Below the pieces are notes generated by a model. That model saw nothing but the letters and a program-made list of their open reading frames with translations, did not search any database and was not told the origin of the DNA. From CAYFVU01 sp964346645 (GTDB lineage: Bacteria > Spirochaetota > Spirochaetia > DSM-16054 > Sediminispirochaetaceae), in contig CAYFVU010000007.1 in the NCBI GenBank assembly GCA_964346645.1, positions 4,244 to 68,243 on the forward strand: 64,000 nt of DNA, written 5' to 3'. The first letter of the stretch is position 1; each line of letters opens with the position of its first letter. The position numbers and the translations under genes were made by a program. Positions 15,659 to 23,736 of the stretch are shown one piece after another.

Positions 15659-16822
15659 CTACGTCCGCCTCGACTCGAAGTCGATCCGCGGATCGACGAC
15701 GGTGTAGGTGAGGTCGCTGACGAGATTGAGCACCAGCCCCAGGAGGGTGAACATGTAGAGGGTGCCGAACATCACCGGGTAGTCGCGCTGCATCGTCGCC
15801 TCGAAGCCGAGCAGACCGAGCCCCTCGAGCGAGAAGATCACCTCGATCAGCAGGCTGCCGGTAAAGAACATGCCGATGAAGGCCGAGGGAAACCCGGCGA
15901 TGATCAGGAGCATCGCGTTGCGGAAGACGTGCTTCCAGAGGATGCGCCGCTCCGTGCAGCCCTTTGCACGGGCGGTCATGACGTACTGTTTGTTCACCTC
16001 GTCGAGAAAGGAGTTCTTCGTCAGCATCGTGAGGGTGGCGAAGCCGCCTATGACCATCGCGAGGATCGGCAGGGTGAGGTGGTGAAAGTAGTCGGCGATC
16101 TTTCCCGTAAGCGAGAGCTCGCCGAAATTGTCCGAGACGAGTCCGCGGAGAGGAAAGAGGTCGAGGTAGCTTCCGCCGGCGAAGAAGATAATGAGCACGA
16201 TGGCGAAGAGGAAGGTCGGTATGGCGTTGCCGAGGATGACGGCGGAGCTCGTCCATACGTCGAAGCGGGAGCCGTGGCGGATCGCCTTCTTGATGCCGAG
16301 GGGAATGGAGACGAGGTAGATGATGAGGGTGCTCCAGAGGCCGAGCGAGATAGAGACGGGCAGACGGTCGACGATGAGCCCGAGCACGCTCCGTCCCTTG
16401 AAGAGGCTCTCGCCGAAGTCGAAGGAGGCGTAGTCGGCGAGCATTCTCACGTAGCGCACGTGCAGCGGCTCGTCAAAACCGAATCGCTGCTCTATCTCGG
16501 CAATGACTTCGGGATCGAGACCGCGAGCCCCGCGATAGCGCGAGCTCCCGGCTCCCCCGTCGCCACTGCCGGATCCTCCCGAGTCTTCAGAACCGCCACC
16601 GGCTCCGACCCCGCCGCCGGAGCCTCCCGCCTCGCCCACCTCGCCGGCTCCCTGCCCGGAGATCCGCTCCATGATCATGTTGCTGTCCATCCCGGTCATT
16701 CCGGCGATCAACTGGTCGACGGGACCTCCGGGGGCGATCTGGACGATGAAGAAGTTGATGGTGATGATCGCCCAGAGGGTCGGGATGATAAGGAGGAGCC
16801 GTCTCAGTATGTAGGAACCCAT
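15659..16822 (-). CDS. yejB: Peptide ABC transporter permease YejB, with Gly/Ser-rich insert
   Basis: A 387-aa DppB/OppB-type permease. It opens MGSYILRRLLLIIPTLWAI, contains FGFDEPLHVRYVRMLADY and the coupling loop YVMTARAKGCTERRILWKHV, and ends near VVDPRIDFESR. Between about residues 57 and 95 it carries a low-complexity insert almost wholly of Gly, Ser, Glu and Asp, just before the conserved FGFDEPL block. This makes it longer than the usual 360-365 aa. The insert should face the periplasm and may be a harmless linker. The gene lies 12 nt after yejA. Confidence 0.93.
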   Translation of the reverse strand: MGSYILRRLLLIIPTLWAIITINFFIVQIAPGGPVDQLIAGMTGMDSNMIMERISGQGAGEVGEAGGSGGGVGAGGGSEDSGGSGSGDGGAGSSRYRGARGLDPEVIAEIEQRFGFDEPLHVRYVRMLADYASFDFGESLFKGRSVLGLIVDRLPVSISLGLWSTLIIYLVSIPLGIKKAIRHGSRFDVWTSSAVILGNAIPTFLFAIVLIIFFAGGSYLDLFPLRGLVSDNFGELSLTGKIADYFHHLTLPILAMVIGGFATLTMLTKNSFLDEVNKQYVMTARAKGCTERRILWKHVFRNAMLLIIAGFPSAFIGMFFTGSLLIEVIFSLEGLGLLGFEATMQRDYPVMFGTLYMFTLLGLVLNLVSDLTYTVVDPRIDFESRRT

Positions 16823-16834
16823 ATCGCTACCTTC

Positions 16835-18691
16835 TTATCTGACCTTCTCCGGCAACCGCCGCTGCTTCGCTTTGTCCACCCACCAGGTGTCGAGGCCGAG
16901 GGAGTACTCGGGCCGCTGCTTCGGCCTGTCGAACTTATTCCAGTAGGCGACCCGAAACATGGAGATGTGCCACTCCGGTATCACGTAGAAGTTCCAGGTG
17001 AGTACTCGGTCGAGAGCCCTGCCCCAGTAGAGGAGGGCCTCTTCGTCGTCCTGGTGCTTCTCTATACCCTCTACGAGGTAGTCCACCGCCGGATTTTGTA
17101 CCCCCGCGGTGTTGTAGGTGTAGTCCATGTAGTCGCTGTGCCAGACGATCTTGAGATCGGTGCTCGGGTAGTGGTTGGCGCTGTAGCCGCCCGAGATCAT
17201 ATCGAAGTCCCTCTCCCGGAGGCGGTTGGTGAACTGGGTCGTGTCGACCACGCGAATGTTCATCGTCACGCCCATCTTCTCGAGGTTCTTCTGTATGGGA
17301 ATGGCCACCCGTTCCATGGAAGGACTGTAGAGGAGGAGCTCGAACTCCATCGCTTCGCCGGTGGAGGCGTTGACCAGCTGACGGTTCCGTATCCTCCATC
17401 CGGCGCTCCGCAGAAGCCTTAGGGCCTTTCGTAGCTGCGGCCGGATGTTCCCCGAGCCGTCGGTTACCGGCGGCTGGTATTCCTCGGTAAAGACCTCCGG
17501 GGGGATCTGGTCGCGGATCGGCTCGAGTATCTCCCGCTCCCGTCGGCTCGGCAGCCCCGTCGCCTCGTACTCGGTGTTCTGGAAGTAGCTGCGGGTGCGG
17601 CTGTACTGTCCGTAGAAGAGGTTCTTGTTCATCCACTGGAAGTCGAGGGCGTAGCCGAGGGCCTGGCGCACGCGGCGATCGCTGAAGAAGGATCGTTGGG
17701 TGTTGAAGACGAGGGCCTGCATACCCTGTGGTATATCGTGGGGAATCTCCTCCTTCTTGATGTACCCGGCATCGAAGTTGGGACCGTTGTAGAGGGTCGC
17801 CCAGTTCTTGCTGATGTTCTCCCGCTGGAAGTCGTACTCTCCGGCCTTGAATGCCTCGAAGGCGACGTTTTCGTCGCGGTAGTAGTCGTAGCGGACTTGA
17901 GCGAAGTTGTGCCGCCCCTTGTTGACGGGGAGATCCGCTGCCCAGTAGTCGTCGACCAACTCGTAGACCACGTATTGACCTATCTTGTAGTCGGAGACCG
18001 TGTAGGGGCCGTTTCCGAGTGGAATCTCCGTCAGCGGCTCGGAGAAATCGCGCCCCTCCCAGTAGTGCTTCGGCAGCACCTTGTTGTCTGCGAGGGCCAT
18101 GATCAGCTCCTTGTTTCCCTCGGAGAGGCTGAATTTGACGCGGTACCGGTCGAGCGCCTCCACATCGCCGACCGCGCTGAAGTACTGCTTGAACTGGGGC
18201 ACTCCCTGCTCGAAGAAGGTGTTAAAGGAGAAGACGACGTCTTCGGAGGTGATGGGCTCGCCGTCCTGATGGCGCGCATCGGGATTGATGTGGAAGATAA
18301 CCCAAGAGTAGTCGTCGGGGTATTCGATTTTCTCCGCGATGAGGGGGTAGAGGATGTCTACCTCGTCTTCCGATCCGGTCATGAGAGAATCGTAGAACTG
18401 GGCGCTGTCTGCCGCGGCTAACCCCCTCTGCGCATAGCGGTGGAAGTTGTCGTAGGTGCCGATCGAGTGGAGTCGGAGGGTGCCTCCTTTCGGGGCCTCG
18501 GGATTCACGTAGTCGAAGTGCTCGAAGCCCTCCCCGTACTTCGGCTCGCCGTGCAGGGCGATTGATTCGGCGACGGTGGTCTCTGCATGTGCGCTCGCGG
18601 AGACGAAGATGATCAACAGGCCGGTAGCAATGACGGTCGCGATGGCGGCGCCGGGGGATCTCCCCGAGATAGTGAAAACTGAGCTCCTCAT
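16835..18691 (-). CDS. yejA: Peptide-binding protein YejA of the Yej importer
   Basis: A 618-aa periplasmic solute-binding protein of family 5 (DppA/OppA). A signal peptide runs to about residue 36 (FVSASAHAET). The mature protein opens ALHGEPKYGEGFEHFDYVNPEAPKGGTLRL, characteristic of YejA. Later landmarks include DARHQDGEPITSEDVVFSFNTF. It is the first gene of yejABEF, with a good promoter and an AGGAGG ribosome site. YejA systems import oligopeptides, including peptide antibiotics such as microcin C in enterobacteria; the ligand here is unknown. Confidence 0.93.
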   Translation of the reverse strand: MRSSVFTISGRSPGAAIATVIATGLLIIFVSASAHAETTVAESIALHGEPKYGEGFEHFDYVNPEAPKGGTLRLHSIGTYDNFHRYAQRGLAAADSAQFYDSLMTGSEDEVDILYPLIAEKIEYPDDYSWVIFHINPDARHQDGEPITSEDVVFSFNTFFEQGVPQFKQYFSAVGDVEALDRYRVKFSLSEGNKELIMALADNKVLPKHYWEGRDFSEPLTEIPLGNGPYTVSDYKIGQYVVYELVDDYWAADLPVNKGRHNFAQVRYDYYRDENVAFEAFKAGEYDFQRENISKNWATLYNGPNFDAGYIKKEEIPHDIPQGMQALVFNTQRSFFSDRRVRQALGYALDFQWMNKNLFYGQYSRTRSYFQNTEYEATGLPSRREREILEPIRDQIPPEVFTEEYQPPVTDGSGNIRPQLRKALRLLRSAGWRIRNRQLVNASTGEAMEFELLLYSPSMERVAIPIQKNLEKMGVTMNIRVVDTTQFTNRLRERDFDMISGGYSANHYPSTDLKIVWHSDYMDYTYNTAGVQNPAVDYLVEGIEKHQDDEEALLYWGRALDRVLTWNFYVIPEWHISMFRVAYWNKFDRPKQRPEYSLGLDTWWVDKAKQRRLPEKVR

Positions 18692-18708
18692 GACTTCCTC
18701 CTCGTGTA

Positions 18709-18737
18709 ACTGTAGGTCAAAGGGGGGTATCAGTCAA
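18709..18737 (-). promoter_or_regulatory. Promoter of the yejABEF operon
   Basis: On the minus strand TTGACT (18737-18732), a 17-nt spacer, TACAGT (18714-18709). It is followed by GAGGAGG just before the yejA ATG. This gene has both a leader and a Shine-Dalgarno sequence, unlike the leaderless group. The rest of the 18692-18864 gap shows nothing else I can name. Confidence 0.65.
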
Positions 18738-18864
18738 CTGAAAATGTCAAAGGAGTTGAAGGAGTAATGCGGAAGTGCGGTATTCGGCGCCGGGGGCAAG
18801 GCCGGCAGCAGCGAGCCGGAGTCTTCCGATCCTGTAATTCTGTTCGGCCTTTCCCGCGACTCGG

Positions 18865-20886
18865 CTATACCAGCCTGCGCGGGATGATCCTGTCCCAGCT
18901 CCTGCTGAAGACCCTGCTCGGGCCCTCGAAGGCGTCGAGGTCGGCACGGATTCGAAAGCTCGTCTCGTCGGAGGTCAGGAGGGTGCGGGTGACCGTCCTG
19001 ACCTCCCAGTCGCCGCGGCGGAACCTGCGTTCCCAACGGGTCTCGCCGGAGAGCGATTCGTAGTCGTCGGCCTGGTACCTATAGGTCTCGTAGGTCCTCG
19101 CGCCGATTTCGAGGCCGGAGTCCTCGTAGCGGGTAGTGCCGGTATCGAGGACGACCTCGAGCTTGGAGATGTCTCTGCCGAGGTCCCTGATGACGTTCCA
19201 GCGCTGCTCGCCGGGGTGGAGGAGAGTTACGGGGAGGGGAGGAGCCCCCTCCGGCTCCTCGAACGGCCGGAGCTCTCGGTCCGACTCAGAAGGAGGGCGT
19301 ACCGGCAGGCTGAAGGTGCTGCGGCCGGAGTAGATGGTCAGCTGTACCGGCCGCGGCGGCGGCCAGGCGAGGGGCCAGTAACTGGTCGAAAGCGAGAGTC
19401 TGAGGCGGTGCCCCCTGGGGAACTGCTGCGCCACTCCGTTCAGCGGAACTATGACCCGGTACCGTTTGCCCGGCTCGAGGGGCTGCGGCTCCTCGTGGCT
19501 CTCGCGATGGCACAGGTTCAGAAGGCCGTAGGTCACGCGCGTCGCCTTGTCGTCCGGGGCCACATCGGAGAGGCGGGCGGACACCATCGCTACCGGCTCG
19601 TTGGACGAGAGCTCCAGTTCCACCTGCGGTGCGCCGAATATCTCCAGCTCCTCTTCGAGCACGTCGCTCTCGAAGACCAGGGCGCCGCCGTCCTCCTGCC
19701 TCTGATCGTGGGGCAGGTCCGGCGGCGCCTGGTAACTGCACCACTTGCCGGCGAAGAGGCCCACACTGAGGGGAGATTGAATGTATTGTGCTCGTTCCTC
19801 CACCTCCTTCGCAACCGGAGAGAGCCTGCCGGAGTCGAGGATGAAATCGAGTTCCTGCAGGCGGGGGCTCGGCCAGGTGGACTCGGCTATCCAGCGCCCG
19901 GGCCGCCTCCGGTAGCTGGTCGTCGGCGGGACACTGGTTTGCATCCAGACGCGGAACATCGGCTCCTCCTCGACGCCGTTCTCCTCGCCCTTCAGCCAGC
20001 GGTCCCACCAGGCGCATACCTCCTGCAGAAAGCCTATGGCAGGTCCTGGGACTCCCTCGTGGGGGTACTTGTGGCTCCAGGGGCCGATGAGCCCCTTGCG
20101 CGGCACATTCAGGTGTTCCATGAGGCGGAAGACCGCGTTGGAGTAACCGTCCGCCCAGCCGCTGACCGCCATTACGGGACAAACGATGGATGAGTAGTTC
20201 TCGCAGACCGAGCCGTGGCGCCAGTACGCATCTCGGTGCTGGTGCCCGAGCCATTTCTCGAGCCATAGGCCGCTCTGCTCGAGCCTCTTCATCCAGACGG
20301 ACCGCCACTTCTCTCCGAGTAGCACGGGATCGGGAGGATGGGTATTCTGGTCGAACATGTTGGATGCCCAGGAGAGGTTGTCGCCGAGGAGGCAGCCGCC
20401 CATGTAGTGCACGTCGTCGGCGTAGCGGTCGTCGGTGGAGCAGATCGTCACGACCGCCTTCAGCGCCTCCGGCCGCAGCGCCGCTATCTGCAGTCCGTTG
20501 AAACCTCCCCAGGAGATGCCGATCATGCCGACTGCGCCGCTGCACCATTTCTGCCCGGCGAGCCAGGCGATCACGTCGACTCCGTCGTCGAGCTCCTGCT
20601 GCAGATACTCGTCGGTGAGGATGCCTTCGGACTCGCCGCTTCCCCGAAGATCGACCCGCACCGACGCGTAGCCGAAGCCTGCAATGTAGGGGTGGTGGCG
20701 CATGTCTCGTTCGGCGGTGAGGTCTCGCTTGCGATAGGGAATGTACTCGAGTATCGCCGGGACCGGATCCTTTTCGGCATCCTTCGGCAGCCACATTCTC
20801 GCGGCGAGATGGGTCCCGTCGGAGACGGGTATGGTAAAGTGGGCAATCTCCTCGATTTCCCGCGGATACTCGGAGCGTGTTTTCAT
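18865..20886 (-). CDS. CocE/NonD family alpha/beta hydrolase (X-Pro dipeptidyl-peptidase S15 type)
   Basis: A 673-aa hydrolase with no signal peptide. The N-terminal alpha/beta domain has the nucleophile elbow GISWGG (Ser at about residue 127), with RVDLRGSGESEG just upstream. Candidate acid and base residues are in SGWADGYSNAVFR and GPWSHKYPHEG. The C-terminal half is the jelly-roll domain of the family (FPRGHRLRLSLSTSYWPLAWPP). Relatives are peptidases, acyl esterases or acylases. Its ATG overlaps the stop of the ATP-grasp gene by 4 bp, so the two products are made together. A ligase and a hydrolase as a pair suggest acting on the same amide or peptide, but this is inference. Confidence 0.88.
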   Translation of the reverse strand: MKTRSEYPREIEEIAHFTIPVSDGTHLAARMWLPKDAEKDPVPAILEYIPYRKRDLTAERDMRHHPYIAGFGYASVRVDLRGSGESEGILTDEYLQQELDDGVDVIAWLAGQKWCSGAVGMIGISWGGFNGLQIAALRPEALKAVVTICSTDDRYADDVHYMGGCLLGDNLSWASNMFDQNTHPPDPVLLGEKWRSVWMKRLEQSGLWLEKWLGHQHRDAYWRHGSVCENYSSIVCPVMAVSGWADGYSNAVFRLMEHLNVPRKGLIGPWSHKYPHEGVPGPAIGFLQEVCAWWDRWLKGEENGVEEEPMFRVWMQTSVPPTTSYRRRPGRWIAESTWPSPRLQELDFILDSGRLSPVAKEVEERAQYIQSPLSVGLFAGKWCSYQAPPDLPHDQRQEDGGALVFESDVLEEELEIFGAPQVELELSSNEPVAMVSARLSDVAPDDKATRVTYGLLNLCHRESHEEPQPLEPGKRYRVIVPLNGVAQQFPRGHRLRLSLSTSYWPLAWPPPRPVQLTIYSGRSTFSLPVRPPSESDRELRPFEEPEGAPPLPVTLLHPGEQRWNVIRDLGRDISKLEVVLDTGTTRYEDSGLEIGARTYETYRYQADDYESLSGETRWERRFRRGDWEVRTVTRTLLTSDETSFRIRADLDAFEGPSRVFSRSWDRIIPRRLV

Positions 20887-22328
20887 TTCCCGCTGTCCCA
20901 GTGTGCTTCTCTCCGTGCCGCGCTCCCATGCGTTTGTTGCTCGTGTGCGGTCGAGGAATGCTCGTGTGCAGTCGAGGAATGCTGTTGTGCAGCCGGAGAA
21001 CCGTCAGCACTGCCCACCGTCTCTCCGTTCCTGCCGACAGGCGCGACTTCGAAGGTCAAGAGCTCCTGACAGTGGAGATACTTGTCCAAGAGATCTTTTT
21101 GGTCCTCGCCGCCGATGTAGAGCTGACAGATCGCGTAACTGTAACTGTCCTGTTCGAGGAGCTCGGAGAGCCGCATGCCCGGAACTACCTGTGGCCGGAC
21201 CACCGTCCCGGGGATCTCCCGTTCTACCCGCTCGATCTCCTCCGTGCTCGGGACCTTCGTCACCACGCCGTCTTCGAAGAGCCTCCAGAAGAACTTCGCC
21301 GCTCGAACGAACTCTCCGCGTTGATAGGGGAACTCCGGATCCCTGCCGAGGGCGACATCGACGGTTACCGCCTGGTTGGAGGCGCCGTCGACCTTCTCGA
21401 ATATGTCCGAGTGGGATTGGGAGACACGGGTGTTTATCTCCAGCAGCCAGATCTTGTCCCTTTCGCGGTCCCAGTAGTACTCGATGTTGAAGGCCGAGTC
21501 ATCGAAGCCGAGAGCGGGAATGATTCTCTCGCTGAGGTGCACCATCCGCTCTTGTATCTTGTAGGGGAGAGTAGAGGGATACTCGTACCGGAAGAAGCTC
21601 ACGCCGTTCTCGTAACGGATCGAGTCGATAATGCCGGTCGCCTCCACCCGTCCGTTCAGCGAGTACCCTTCCAGCGTGCACTGTCTTCCGCCGATGATGC
21701 TCTCGGCCAGGCAGTGTCCCCCGTCTACCCGGGCGATCTCTTCGGGCAGTTCGACCTGGTTCAAGACGAAGTTGAAGGGATTGCTGATGAGGTTGATTTG
21801 CTCTCTGATGACGGGAATTGCCCTTTCAAAGTCCTCCTTGTTCTCGATACGAAATCCGAGAAAGGAGCCGGAGGATTTGATCGGTTTGATCCAGAATGGA
21901 TACGGGAGGTGGATCTTCGAGAGGGCATCGTCGTCGAAGGGATCGAAGGCAACGAAGTCCGGAATGTGATCGGGAATGGCCCTCTTCTGTTCCACACGGC
22001 TCCAGTACTTGTGTTCGCACTTCAGCAGCGCTTCGAGGGACGGGGAGCGGGCACCGATCCGCTTGCAGATGAGCGGTAGCATAGTGCTGACCGGAAAGTC
22101 CATGTAGCCGCAGACGGCGTCGATCTCTTCTTCGGTACGTTTGCGGAACTCCTCGAGCCGCCGTACACTCCGCTCGACCATTTCTTCGATGGGGAACTCA
22201 TAGGTCTCGAGAATCTCCGCGGGTTCGAGGATGCCGTGAAAATTGTACTCCCCGGCGTGCGGCGTCCGCTCTAGAAGCCCGCGGTTGAAGTCATTGAGTC
22301 CTACGATAAAAACGTTTCTTTTTCTCAT
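20883..22328 (-). CDS. ATP-grasp ligase-like protein with repetitive C-terminal tail
   Basis: A 481-aa cytosolic protein. It opens MRKRNVFIVGLNDFNRGLL. An ATP-grasp lysine strand is seen in PFWIKPIKSSGSFLGF, a carboxylate/metal segment in AFNIEYYWDRERDKIWLLEINTRVSQ (Glu and Asn as Mg2+ ligands). The family joins a carboxylate to an amine or thiol through an acyl-phosphate; the substrates are unknown. The last 40 residues are low-complexity (HSSTAHE twice, then HEQQTHG), encoded by three near-identical 21-bp units, and lie beyond the enzyme fold. It starts an operon with the S15-type hydrolase and is divergent from an aminotransferase. Confidence 0.8.
   Translation of the reverse strand: MRKRNVFIVGLNDFNRGLLERTPHAGEYNFHGILEPAEILETYEFPIEEMVERSVRRLEEFRKRTEEEIDAVCGYMDFPVSTMLPLICKRIGARSPSLEALLKCEHKYWSRVEQKRAIPDHIPDFVAFDPFDDDALSKIHLPYPFWIKPIKSSGSFLGFRIENKEDFERAIPVIREQINLISNPFNFVLNQVELPEEIARVDGGHCLAESIIGGRQCTLEGYSLNGRVEATGIIDSIRYENGVSFFRYEYPSTLPYKIQERMVHLSERIIPALGFDDSAFNIEYYWDRERDKIWLLEINTRVSQSHSDIFEKVDGASNQAVTVDVALGRDPEFPYQRGEFVRAAKFFWRLFEDGVVTKVPSTEEIERVEREIPGTVVRPQVVPGMRLSELLEQDSYSYAICQLYIGGEDQKDLLDKYLHCQELLTFEVAPVGRNGETVGSADGSPAAQQHSSTAHEHSSTAHEQQTHGSAARREAHWDSGK
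20938..21000 (-). repeat. Three 21-bp tandem repeats in the ATP-grasp gene tail
   Basis: Units at 20938-20958, 20959-20979 and 20980-21000. The first two differ at one base; the third is more diverged. Being a multiple of three, they keep frame and encode the His/Ser/Thr/Ala/Glu repeat at the C-terminus. This is in-frame coding expansion, not a CRISPR or mobile end. Confidence 0.85.
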
Positions 22329-22413
22329 TCAAAACTCCGATATGGTTTTGGGGCTCCCGGCCCTTCGAGAAGCCGACGATGAAGTGCTCGATAGATCAAT
22401 CACCCTATCTATA

Positions 22414-22442
22414 AGTCTAGTCCCGCTTCTGTGGAAAGTCAA
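22414..22442 (-). promoter_or_regulatory. Promoter of the ATP-grasp/hydrolase operon
   Basis: On the minus strand TTGACT (22442-22437), 17-nt spacer, TAGACT (22419-22414). Transcription would run about 85 nt before the ATG at 22328, which has GGAG 7 nt upstream. The -35 box is 8 bp from a large inverted repeat shared with the divergent aminotransferase promoter. Confidence 0.55.
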
Positions 22443-22450
22443 ATAAAAGT

Positions 22451-22482
22451 AAATGGTTCAAACCATGAGGGTTGAACCATTT
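22451..22482. promoter_or_regulatory. 11-bp-arm inverted repeat between divergent promoters, candidate operator
   Basis: AAATGGTTCAA (22451-22461) and TTGAACCATTT (22472-22482) are perfectly complementary with a 10-nt centre. The centre contains another AACCAT half-site, so ATGGTT-type half-sites occur three or four times. It lies between the -35 boxes of two divergent promoters, which favours a shared operator. A bidirectional terminator is the alternative, but no gene ends here. Confidence 0.6.
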
Positions 22483-22511
22483 TTGATTATTTCCACAAAA
22501 CGTGGTATTCT
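22483..22511 (+). promoter_or_regulatory. Promoter of the 22542 aminotransferase
   Basis: TTGATT (22483-22488), 17-nt spacer, TATTCT (22506-22511). It abuts the inverted repeat directly. A ribosome site (AGGGGG) precedes the ATG at 22542. Confidence 0.55.
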
Positions 22512-22541
22512 ATACTCACGATTTTTCTACAGGGGGCTTGC

Positions 22542-23729
22542 ATGTTTAACGAGGAGATACTTGCCGAGAGAACCGGCAATATGGGATCGAGTGCGATCCG
22601 AGAAATATTGAAGGTGCTCTCACGACCGGGAATCGTCTCCCTTGCCGGAGGTATGCCGGCGCCGGAGGCCTTTCCCATGCAGTATATGAAGGAGATCACC
22701 GAGCGGGTCATAGACCGCTATAGAACCGACGCATTGCAGTACGGGACGACCGAGGGCTTCCTTCCCCTCAGAGAGGCGCTCTCGCGCCACCTCAAATCGA
22801 GGTGGATCGACGCCACCTCAGACCGTATCAACATCACCACCGGCTCCCAGGGAGTGCTCGACTCCTTGGGAAAGATCCTGATCAGTCGCGGCGATGCGGT
22901 TGCCGTAGAGGCTCCGACCTATCTCGGAGCCATTCAGGCACTCAATCCGTACGGGCCGAAGTACGTGCGCATGAGGACCGATGAAGACGGCCTCATTCCC
23001 GAATCCATGGAGGAGGTCATAAAGGAGCATCGTCCGAAGATGGTCTACTTGATTCCGACCTTTCAGAATCCCACCGGCCGGACGATTCCTCAGAAACGGA
23101 GAAAACGTATCGCCGAGATCGCCGAGGAGACGAACACCCTCGTCATAGAGGACGATCCGTACGGAGCCCTCCGATTCCGGGGGAACTTCATTCCCCCGAT
23201 CTATACAATGGCCCCGGACCACGTGGTCTACTGCGGATCCTTTTCCAAGGTCTTCGCTCCGGGGTTGCGGGTCGGATTCTACGTGGCGCCGCAGTTTATC
23301 GCCAACTGGCTCGTCATGGCCAAGCAGGGGGTGGACCTGCACACGAGCTCATTTACCCAAGCGCTGGCAACCGAGTTCCTCGAGGGCGGGTACATGGACA
23401 AGCACCTGCCCCACATCGTCGAGCTCTACAAGCCGAAGCAGGAGGCGATGCTCAATGCGATGGAAGAGTACTTCCCGGCGAGTTTTACCTGGTCCAAACC
23501 GGACGGAGGCATGTTTATCTGGGCCGAAGGGCCGGAGGGTACCGACGCCATGGAGATCTACAACGAGGCCATCGAGAACAACGTCGCCTTTGTCCCCGGC
23601 AGGTACTTCTACACCGAAGAGGACGAGGGCAAGGAGACGATGCGCCTGAACTACACGATGGTCGACGCGAGTACTATTCGCGACGCCGTCGCGAGGCTTG
23701 GAAGGGCAATAGAGACTGTGCTAAAGTAA
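22542..23729 (+). CDS. PLP-dependent aminotransferase, LysN/2-aminoadipate type
   Basis: A 395-aa cytosolic transaminase. Family landmarks are in order: SSAIREILKVLSRPGIVSLAGGMPAPEAFP, LQYGTTEGFLPLREAL, ITTGSQGVLDSLGKIL, LIPTFQNPTGRTI (PLP-contacting Asn), VIEDDPYGALRF (Asp), and YCGSFSKVFAPGLRVGF with the Schiff-base Lys. LysN-type enzymes move amino groups from aminoadipate, aromatic or branched amino acids to 2-oxoglutarate. The gene is divergent from the ATP-grasp operon with an inverted repeat between them, so joint control is likely. The hemolysin III gene starts 8 nt after its stop. Confidence 0.9.
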   Translation: MFNEEILAERTGNMGSSAIREILKVLSRPGIVSLAGGMPAPEAFPMQYMKEITERVIDRYRTDALQYGTTEGFLPLREALSRHLKSRWIDATSDRINITTGSQGVLDSLGKILISRGDAVAVEAPTYLGAIQALNPYGPKYVRMRTDEDGLIPESMEEVIKEHRPKMVYLIPTFQNPTGRTIPQKRRKRIAEIAEETNTLVIEDDPYGALRFRGNFIPPIYTMAPDHVVYCGSFSKVFAPGLRVGFYVAPQFIANWLVMAKQGVDLHTSSFTQALATEFLEGGYMDKHLPHIVELYKPKQEAMLNAMEEYFPASFTWSKPDGGMFIWAEGPEGTDAMEIYNEAIENNVAFVPGRYFYTEEDEGKETMRLNYTMVDASTIRDAVARLGRAIETVLK

Positions 23730-23735
23730 GCACAG
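23716..23735 (+). repeat. Short hairpin at the aminotransferase-hlyIII junction
   Basis: CTGTGCT (23716-23722) pairs with AGCACAG (23729-23735) over a 6-nt loop. It spans the stop codon of the aminotransferase and ends one base before the next ATG. It could mask the initiation region of the downstream gene. Confidence 0.5.
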
Positions 23736-23736
23736 C

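Noticed and set aside
20938..21000. Possible CRISPR-like repeats
   Set aside because: The units are contiguous with no spacers and keep reading frame inside a coding tail.
22451..22482. Bidirectional terminator
   Set aside because: Both flanking genes start here, none ends. Its position between two -35 boxes fits an operator better.
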